Assembly: GCF_000003815.2 (NCBI RefSeq)
Contig: NC_049989.1
Coordinates: forward strand, 564,752-628,751
Direction: 5' to 3'
Source of the DNA: Branchiostoma floridae
Taxonomy: Eukaryota > Chordata > Leptocardii > Amphioxiformes > Branchiostomatidae
Length of the DNA: 64,000 nucleotides
The position numbers and the translations under genes were made by a program. The notes under the pieces were generated by a model. The model did not search any database and was not told the origin of the DNA. It saw only the letters and a program-made list of their open reading frames with translations. The first letter of the stretch is position 1; the number at the start of each line of letters is the position of its first letter. This document shows, piece by piece, positions 55,901 through 64,000 of this stretch.

Positions 55901-58747
55901 TGGTCCAAAATCAATTTTCACCAAAAACACGTCACTTGTCACGCTTTCCAGCCATGTTAGTATGAAACACCATTTCACAGCAGCTGATGATGAGAAATTT
56001 GAACTCAAAGCTGGACCCTTGAAACCCTTTCGTCACTTTTGTGCACTACCACAGACCGCTGTTGCAGAAGAATTGGTGTGTGCAATGTTAAAGGGGTATA
56101 TTGAGCCCCAAAAGCCTTGTACTGGTACCCTGCCTTGCATCAACAGGTACCAGTGAATTATCAAGTTTCCTGATGTCGTGTTTCTCTCATATTAGACCTT
56201 CATCGAAGCTGTTCCTTAGTGAGGAGAAAATGGCTGCTCATCTAAAGAAGCTGTCCATCAGTAATGACCACACCTATGTTGGCATGGCGACACCTCCAGG
56301 CTCCTCCTCCCTGTCTCCTACACAGGATAAGAACCGTGTTGTCATCGAGGATCTGAGTGATGACAGCAGTGATGAGTGGGCCAGCTCATCAGATAGTGAC
56401 GGTAAGGAACATGCAAACATTAGCAGCAACGTTGGACAAGTTTTCTAACATTCACTAGTCCTATTAGGCAAACTTACCAAGAAACCAACTTTTCACTTGT
56501 CCAAATTTAAATGACATTTTCCTGTGTATTTTGTGTCTCTATTTTTTGTTGACCAATACTTGATGCCATGACTGTGAAAGATAACAAGTGAAAATCTCAC
56601 TGATGGAAAAATCTTACTTGCCCGATCGACCAAATGGGGTAAGACGTGTACTTGCTCAATCAGCACTTTCACTTGCCCTTGACAATCGGGTCAATTAACT
56701 TGTCCAACATTGATCAGTCTATACTGAAGTAACAGAATGAGAGAAACAGTACGTTATAAATTACTCCATGCGAGACCTACGTGTTCCAGTCAAGGTATTG
56801 CTTCATTTTCCAGCAGATTAGCACATTTTTCTAAATATGACAAATAAAACTGGAGAATTCATGACTAGGGCTGGGTGCCTGTACGATGTACCAGTACAAA
56901 ACCGTTTTTTCTCATTAGACCGGTCCAGGAAAACCGGACCTGAAAAAATTCAGTAGACCGAATGTTGGACCGATTGGAAAATGAACAGATTATATGATCA
57001 GGCATTCACACGTTTTCGGGGTTATCGGTCAAGGAAATAACAAGAGCGAAGCAGAGTAGAGTCTATAGTCATTTGTACCAACTTTCACAGTCAATTGTAC
57101 AGAGGTAGTTAGCCATGTAGGATTTTTAACACGCCAGCGGGAGTCGAATACAAAACAGATTTATTTGTAGCGAAATGGACCATTGTTTTAAGTATCGTCC
57201 ATTCACAAGTTTTCACATACTGAATCAGGTCCAGGTTCTGGTCCTGACCTGGACCTGATCCTCTGGATCTGACCTGGACCTGAATTTTCTGAACCCAGCC
57301 CTATTCATGACCCCTCCCTCTAAGGGTGATTTGTTGAAATGAACCAGACTTTCTACATTGCAGTGGACCTCACCATCCAGATCAGCCCGGAGCTGCAGAA
57401 GGGCCTGCAGCATGTGGCCGGGGAGAGGCTGCTGCCTGAAGGCCTGTTTGAACGGCTGTAAGTTGGACCATTGCTTTAAATTGTCTTTCAAAGGTGCAAG
57501 AGGAAGACAGCAGGTTTTTTGCAATGGAGACCAGTAACGCTAGTTCACCTTTATCCGCGGGGTAACCTATATCCGTTGGTTTTAAAGACGGGGTATTTAG
57601 GGATCAGGTCGACGGACGACTGTTTCAAACTGCATAATTTGAAAATATTACAATTTGAAATTACAGTCTGGCAACTTGACATGCCTAAAATTCCATGTTA
57701 AAAAACAAACAACGGATAAAGGGCACATGCGGATAAAGGTGAACTAGCGTTACCTTTTTTGTCCATAATATAGCATTGAGATTCTAAGTTATGCCGCTTC
57801 TTTTTGAAATTCCAACGTCCTCACAATATTATATTAATTAAGAGAAGAAAGCCTAGTGTAGAACTCAATTTATTTTCATGGTATAACAGAACAACAATAT
57901 ACGACAGGGGGTGCTTAAGTATTCATATGAATTTTAAAGAAAACTTCTGAATCTTACAGAAGTGATATGACATACTGCTAAGAAGGTGCAACAACATTTC
58001 CAATAGTAGAACACCAATGAAATTAAATGACTATATGCTGCTGATAAATGGAGTCTCCTTGCTGCAGACGTTGCTTTATATAAATAATTGTTTCATTGCA
58101 AATTCATGCCCATGTGGCTAATAGCAAGTGCACAAAATCAAACACACAGAGTGATTGAAAACGGGTAAGTAATCTAAATTCTAACATACAAAGATGAACT
58201 GATTGTATGTACATTATACAGAATATCGAGTACGATTCTAAGCCTACATTTACTATTGCGGGGTTTGACTTCTTTTTTGAAAACAGTTGAAAATGAAATG
58301 TCCTACATTTTCTATCATGGTAGATTGATTCGATGATCTTAGCAGAAGGTGTGTCTTTTGTGTGTTTTTAAAAAATGAAAAGTTTGGTATATATATCCAG
58401 AGTCAGCTACATGAATGAGTTTTCATGTAAAGATGCCCTGGACTGCTGTACCTGATGTGGTATTTATTTGCTTGCTCAGAAACCGGCCCTGCATGGATGT
58501 TGTGCTATGGAAGCCACCGGAGGATTTTGTACAGAGTGTACTGAACAGTTCCAGTTCACCAGATCAGCGCGTCATCCCAGCAGCTGTCCACTCCGAATCC
58601 CTACAACTCCCTCAGGACAACCCCTCCCCTTCTCCTGTCAGCTGTAGCCGTGGGGAGGGAGAGGGGATTGATACAGACGTGGTGAACCATGGAACACAGC
58701 GGGATGTCACCATGTTTGATTGTGTGGATGATGACATGGAGCTGTAG
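52905..58747 (+). CDS. HCFC1R1/CCDC117-like: HCFC1R1/CCDC117-like protein with HCF-1-binding motif, 5 coding exons
   Basis: Exons are 52898-53449 (ATG at 52905), 54979-55050, 56196-56401, 57364-57457 and 58480-58747. The joined frame is 1185 nt, giving 394 aa. The first 181 residues are Gln/Pro/Met-rich and probably disordered. Exon 3 supplies a basic patch (QHRRRKRPSSEDEG), a likely nuclear localisation signal. Exon 4 has LFLSEEKMAAHLKKLSISN directly followed by DHTY, a D/E-H-x-Y HCF-1-binding motif, then an acidic Ser-rich run. Exon 5 is a short amphipathic segment (ISPELQKGLQHV). Exon 6 opens NRPCMDVVLWKPPEDF and ends DDDMEL. The SEEKMA..DHxY block resembles HCFC1R1, a regulator of HCF-1 localisation. 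The VVLWKP and terminal MEL resemble CCDC117. It is probably a nuclear adaptor. Splice joins all keep frame (phases 2, 2, 1, 2). Confidence 0.82.
54100..54370. repeat. Dispersed repeat in an intron of the HCFC1R1/CCDC117-like gene
   Basis: It contains aagaacagctggatggattg, acttggtaggctgtgacaaa and a gccccctagtggctag phrase. The inverse of the same set is seen at 18.5-18.8 kb, and related text occurs at 5.7-6.1 and 60.1 kb. It is non-coding. Confidence 0.55.
56866..57303. mobile_element. MITE-like element, family 1, fourth full copy (inverse)
   Basis: It starts tagggctgggtgcctgtac and ends gaacccagccctat, with the family's interior in the opposite orientation to the copies at 10.9, 24.5 and 40 kb (atttatttgtagcgaaatgg, gacctggacctgat). 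It lies in intron 4 of the HCFC1R1/CCDC117-like gene. Confidence 0.78.
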
Positions 58748-59719
58748 TAGAGCTGTGTAGTGGTACAGGGTGCCAGTTCAATCAGTTAAAAATACAATGT
58801 ACCCGAACCCTGCTGTACCAGTATCAGGTCAATCCTGACTGGGATAACTAGGCAGGGGATATGGTTGATGAAGATTGGACATCCAGGTATTAAGATTTGC
58901 CCCAAAGCAGTTACTCAAGGAGCTGGATATGATTTTGGAAATGGTCAGACATTTCAGACAACATTCGTGTCTTTCATCATTGACACTAAGAAGATCTCAT
59001 TGGAGAGCATTTTTTTTTCAAATCCCAGCTATGAATTGATATGCTAAAGAGATCCAGCTGGAGAGCAGGCTTCTATGAACTAATATGCAAAAAGAGATCA
59101 GAGGAACACAATTTTTTAGTAGTCCAAAGGAAACAAAGGTAAGACAAGTGAAGATGATGTTGATGCTAATTAGCTCTTGTTGTTTGGCAGGAGATGTCCA
59201 GTTTGACAGATTTGGTGTCATTATAGAAGTCATGTATATAATACTGGCCTGTGTCTACATGCATCATTAAACAGTCTGTTATTACCAGGTCAAATAAGCC
59301 TTTGTCCTTATTGAAAATAGACCATTATTTGAACAAGTTCAGGTACAGTCCAGGTACTATACCTAAACCCCTGTACCTGAACCTAAAACTTGTTTAGTTA
59401 ACACAGCTCAGTGCTCAAAATACATGTACTTATTTTCAGCCAGGTTGCCCAAACAGCAACCAGAGTCAGAAGCTAGGTTGCCCTACTTCCAAGTTATTAC
59501 TTTCTTCTTATCACCTACTTATCTATTATCTTTTCCAGGTAACTACTTATGTTTTATCCTATCAAGAAATAGATTTAAAAGCTTTCAAACAGCACCTTTT
59601 ATTCAAAAACACGTCCTTCCCCGCTCAGATCTCTTCAGTCTCAGAGCTACCACTACTGCTGCACACGAGCTCAGACTCAAGCTCTGACTCCGCAGACTTG
59701 GCCCTCAGGCCATTATGGT

Positions 59720-59965
59720 CTAACCTGGGCCTTCCTGCTGTCTTCCCTTCAGACTGCCACCAGGCAATGGCATCTCTGGGCAAAAGTTGTCAACTGTCAC
59801 AGTAAAAGTGATATTGCCATAAGGCAGTGAGATGAGAGGGTCAGACCTAAGGCTGTTCCACCAGTCAGACTTGATCAATTTCAGAAGACTGAACCCTCTT
59901 TCACACCCTGCAGTTGACAGTGGGAAGAGCAAGACAGATGTCCTTGAATCTTTCTGATTAGACGT
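59720..59965 (-). pseudogene. hAT-type transposase C-terminal dimerisation fragment
   Basis: The minus strand encodes LLFPLSTAGCERGFSLLKLI followed by KSDWWNSLRSD and LISL. This is the pattern of the hAT dimerisation domain (FPLSTADCERGFS-type box followed by K..LR..L). No upstream catalytic part is visible in frame, and the frame ends after a Gly/Pro-rich tail at 59720. It is most likely a transposon remnant or a fragment of a domesticated hAT gene. Confidence 0.6.
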
Positions 59966-60139
59966 TTATATGTTACATATTAATGTAAAATATGATTGTT
60001 ACCATTGTTACATGCTTATAATTGTTACCATGTGACCTGTACTTAACCCTCATGGGCAAAAATGTGCAAGAAAGGTTATTACCTCCATGAAATGTCATGG
60101 AATGGAGGTTATATTTTCTGTTATGTGTCTCTGTCTGTG

Positions 60140-62290
60140 TAGATGTTTACTCAAGAACGGCTGGATGGATTGGTTTCATACTTGTTGTGTTGGTGCGGTG
60201 TGATGAAAGCTTGAAACTATGAGATTTTGGAAGCCGTATCTGTCGTTATAATCAATGTAATAATGTCAGAAATCACCCCTATATTTGAGATATATTGGTA
60301 CAGGCATCGTGCTTTATGTGTTTGTTAAGGTTCAAGGTCTCAGAACACAGTATTTATACGCGACCCCCGTCCCCAAAAGTAGTTCGGGTTAAAATAGTGC
60401 ACCGCTGTACTTGCAAAGGCCGTAGTTATTCTTCTGTGCACAACAGCGAGGTGGAAACTGTGGTGAATTGTAGAGGAATATATCGTTGTTGACACTGTAT
60501 AACTTGGATTACGTTGCTTCTTCGGCCGGCGGGAATTTGCGCATTGATACTGTTACCGGCACTTCCTGGTCGTCGCCTGCAGTTCCATGACCTCCGCTGG
60601 GGGTCAAATCAAAGTGTCTTTTATAGAAAAACGAGCAGGCAAATCTATGCTCATTTTCAGATATTTTGTAGGTTGTACCCTCGGCTTCAACATACTAAAT
60701 TCTTGTAAATTGTATCTGCACCCTACTATAGGTTTTGAGTCGTCGAACCACCTTACTTTGGGGTCCTTAACCATGTAAATCCCCATAGGCGAAAAACTGT
60801 GTTCTGAGGCCTTGAATGGGCTTAGCTGCAAGCAGATGGTGAGGTGATTTCTATGACAGCTGTATGGGGAACCCCCATTAGTTTTATTTATGTCTGCTTA
60901 GGACCGTTTCAAATATTTGTAACAGTTGCCCTGTTTGCCCAGCCCAACATTCTAGAACATCTGTTTTGGGCTGCGTAACCTGGAAGTTTCGTTAGTATGC
61001 TGGGCAACTGTTTCCCGATGCTGGGCAACTGTTTCCCGATGCTGGACAATTTGAATATGATAAATAACTTTGTATTTAGCCACTTGTGCCTTTGGGGACC
61101 TGGTGTGTTATACTTTGTTTGCGCTGTTAGATTTTGTGGTCCGTGTGGCTTATGCTGATGTTGTGTTGGTAAGTACTTGCATTATTATATATCGGGCATC
61201 AACATGTCCCCATATCCTACATGTAGGTATTGGTTGTCGGATATTTGGTATATGTCCTTTTGGTTGTGTTGATGATGTGTTTGTATCCTGTATTGTATTT
61301 CTTATATAGCAGTAGTGTTTTTGTCATATGTCATATTATGACAAATCATACAGTTGCGATTTATCCCAGTATGTAGAACATAATGCCTGTCTTGGAAAAT
61401 GAGCGGTTACTGTCTGTGGTTTTCGCACCTATATTTTGTTCCCGTTTGCGATATTGATATATGGTTTGGTGTGCCCGGTGTTCACAGTCGTCCTACGATG
61501 CACGTTGGTTCCTTGGTTTTCTCGTATGTGATATTATGACAAAGCATACAGTTGCGGTTTTACCTAATATGTATGACATATTGCCTGTCCTGGAAAATGA
61601 GTCGTTACTGTCTGTGATTATCGCAACTATAGTTGATGTCCCGTTTGCGATATTCACATACGGTTTGGTGTGCCTGCACACAGTCGTGAAACGATGCACG
61701 TGTCAGAAATCACCCCTATAATTGTAATATACTGGAACAGGCATCGTGCTTTAAGTGTTTGTTAATGGGCTTAGCTCCAAGCAGATAGTGAGGTCATTTC
61801 TATGACAGCTGTTTGGGGAATCCCGAGTTTTGGCTGTCTGTGTACAAGATTACTCAAAAACGGCTGGGTGGATTGATTTCATACTTGTTGTGTTGGTGCG
61901 GTGTGTGATGAAAGCTCGAATCGATGAGATTTTGGGAGCCGTATCCGTCGTTATAATTGATGTAATAATATCAGAAATCACCCCTATATTTGAGATATAT
62001 TGGAACAAGCATCGTGCTTTATGTGTTTGTTAATGGGCTTAGCTGCAAGCAGATAGTGAGGTGATTTCTATGACAGCTGTTTGGGGAACCCCCAGTAGTT
62101 TTATTTATGTCTGCTTAGGACTGTTTGAAATATTTGTAACAGTTGGCACATTAGACCCGCTGTTTGCCCAGCCCAACATTTTAGAACATCTGTTTTGGGA
62201 GGCGGACAATTTGGATTGTGATAATAAATTGCATGTATGTACTTGTGCGTTTGGGGACACAGTATGTTATTATATTTCAGCCATACCATA
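60140..62290 (+). repeat. Locally duplicated repeat block
   Basis: Several segments recur. The gctggatggattggtttcat .. gcatcgtgctttatgtgttt block is at about 60150-60327 and 61850-62032. The gggcttagctgcaagcagat .. tgacagctgt block is at about 60818-60870, 61765-61815 and 62033-62085. A unit of about 200 bp (atattatgacaaa .. tttggtgtgcc) is at about 61330-61475 and 61531-61675. Only short frames are present. The order suggests successive duplications of a dispersed repeat. Confidence 0.7.
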
Positions 62291-62499
62291 GGTATGGTGA
62301 AATATATTGTATTCGTAATGTTTCTTTCTTTCTTTCTCCTGTCAAATCTTCAGAACACGGTATCTCCGTTGTTCCTCAACCGAATGACTTGAAATTTGGC
62401 ACAAGGGTAGAGTGGGCCAATACCCTCGGGGTTTTTTTTCATTTTTTCCATATCTGTCTCTTAAATGATTTTATTAAGGTTTTTTGGTCATCTTAAGAC

Positions 62500-63080
62500 C
62501 AAAACTGTATATTTGGGCCCCCTGTACCCTGGTATTATAACCGAATGAGCTGAAATTTGGCACAGATGTGCCTTGATAAGTCCCCCATATAGATTCAATA
62601 TCAGTTTTGGTGTACAGTACAACAAAATGCTTATTTTTGCGATTTTTTGACCAATTTTTGACCAAAAAAGGACACTTTTGGCCCCTGTACCCTGGTATTA
62701 CAACCAAATGAGCTGAAATTTGACAGAGATGTGCCTTGATAATGCCCCCATATAAATTTAAGAACACTTTTGGTGTACAGTACAACAAAATGCTTATTTT
62801 TGCGATTTTTTGACCAATTTTTGACCAAAAAAGGACACTTTTGGCTCCTGTACCTTGGTATTGCAACCGAATGAGCTGAAATTTGACACAGATGTGCCTT
62901 GATAATCCCTTCATATAAATTCAATAACACTTTTGATGTACAGTGCAACAAAATGCTTATTTTTGCGATTTTTGGCCAATTTTTGACCAAAAAAGGACAC
63001 TTTTGGCTCCTGTACCCTGGTATTACAATTAAATGACCTGAAATTTGGTATAGATAGGCATTAGATACTTGGTAACAAGA
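62500..63080 (+). repeat. 163-bp tandem repeat, about 3.5 copies
   Basis: The phrase tgtaccctggtatta begins units at about 62523, 62686, 62849 and 63011, spaced 162-163 bp. Each unit has gaatgagctgaaatttg, a cagatgtgccttgataa stretch, caaaatgcttatttttgcg and ttgaccaaaaaaggacactt. Related single phrases occur at 62380, 63635 and near 260, so the unit is part of a dispersed family. Translations on the minus strand are repetitive but not protein-like. Confidence 0.88.
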
Positions 63081-63687
63081 TTCAAGTAAAATATTTGACA
63101 TAAACAACTTTAAAATGATTAATTTTGGCACTTTTCTGAGGGGAAATTTGTTTTCTTTTGGCCTCCTGACGTGACCTTCCGTGACCCCGCACAGAGCCAC
63201 ACCTGTGCGCGTCAGCCGGCGAGTTAATTGAATCAAAGACCTAGCCAATCAGCGAAGAGGAGGCCAAAGGCTAATTAATATTCATAAGCGGGGCCTCATG
63301 ATCCCGTATATAGCAGTGTTCCCGCCAGGGGGAGCAAAGCCCGCCTAAGGCTCTCGCATTTTAGACTATTCAGAAGGCTTTATATTGTATCAGTTCTTAG
63401 GGGCATATCTATGATAATCGCAGCAGTCACTTAACTTCTCTTCAGGAGTTTAGCGTAACACTGTTTCAGGTCAAACCGTCAAAGGCAACTAAAAACAAAC
63501 TTTAACGTTACTGAGTTCAACAGTACTTATAACTTGTTATCCGAAGTTGAAACGCTAGCGATGGTATTTTCGCTGCGCTGTTAGCTCCGTGCGACTGTTG
63601 TTGACGGTCTTATAACGGTATATTTTGCACCCCTGTACCCTGGTATGAGTAACATTTGGTATAGATAGGCATAATACTGTAAATGCA

Positions 63688-63775
63688 GAAATATTCGCGG
63701 TGGATTAATATTCGCGGTTTTCGCGGCGGCCGCTTCACCGCGAAATTAAATCCACCGCGAATATTTCGTCTGCTG
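63688..63775. repeat. CGCGGT-rich inverted repeat
   Basis: The left arm aatattcgcggtgg and ttcgcggttttcgcgg are mirrored by ccgcgaaattaa and ccaccgcgaatattt around a ggcggccgc centre. The arms are imperfect because of extra bases. Similar TTCGCGG palindromes are common at the ends of short non-autonomous elements in marine invertebrates. No gene is present from here to the window end. Confidence 0.7.
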
Positions 63776-64000
63776 GCGCCGCCTAAGGTGCCCCTTTTTC
63801 GCTCCATGTACATACTACTACTGTCTTTGTCACTGTATAATGAAATGTTTGACATACTTACTACGGTGAAGACACACATGTAATTTTTTCATACGACCAA
63901 CTGTATTACAGTACTGTACAGTATGTTCACCATGATACAAAGGTCGTACTACTGTATACTATTACGTATTGAGAGGGTAGATACGATTAGATTAGTAACA

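Noticed and set aside
62474-63248. Minus-strand frames of 146 and 205 codons with repeated segments
   Set aside because: They are translations of the 163-bp tandem array. The period is near but not equal to a multiple of three, and the text is dispersed repeat.
1-64000. CRISPR arrays, bacterial operons or prophage
   Set aside because: The window is clearly eukaryotic (introns, SINEs, LINEs). The regular arrays found have no spacers: their units are directly adjacent.

Overview
This is a 64 kb piece of an animal nuclear genome assembly. It holds intron-rich genes with GT-AG splice sites, many transposable elements and tandem repeats, and two 100-base assembly gaps (N at 9405-9504 and 44969-45068). 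The gene set, the retroelements with a 2A-like signal and the dense miniature inverted-repeat elements fit an invertebrate deuterostome. Amphioxus (Branchiostoma) is my best guess, but nothing in the window fixes the species.

Layout. (1) 1-7.9 kb: a decayed non-LTR retrotransposon (about 2.08-4.73 kb) among AT-rich dispersed repeats. (2) 7.9-17.7 kb, minus strand: a nine-exon ATP-grasp ligase gene whose exons join in one frame to 469 codons. Its introns hold a tRNA-derived SINE, an assembly gap and several MITE-like elements; an 84-bp tandem array lies in its first intron. (3) 17.86-18.5 kb: the 3' end of a second retrotransposon copy. (4) 18.9-25.8 kb, minus strand: selenoprotein M, with an in-frame UGA and a type I SECIS hairpin about 1.7 kb past the stop codon. 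(5) 26.4-38.6 kb, plus strand and head-to-head with (4): the splicing factor and E3 ligase gene PRPF19. Thirteen exons encode 511 aa. Its intron 7 begins with 18 identical 35-bp copies of the exon-7 end plus its 5' splice site. (6) 42.0-48.5 kb, minus strand: an unrecognised gene with a tandemly multiplied, phase-0 exon. A gapped non-LTR retrotransposon sits in one of its introns. (7) 52.1-58.7 kb, plus strand: a gene of the HCFC1R1/CCDC117 type with an HCF-1-binding tetrapeptide. (8) 58.75-64 kb: no convincing host gene; a hAT transposase remnant and tandem and dispersed repeats.

The genes do not form a pathway. The most unusual structures are the splice-donor array in PRPF19, the repeated exon of the 42-48 kb gene, the distant SECIS of selenoprotein M and the protein that shares features with two vertebrate families. 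All exon boundaries were read by eye from splice consensus, frame continuity and family resemblance; there is no transcript evidence.
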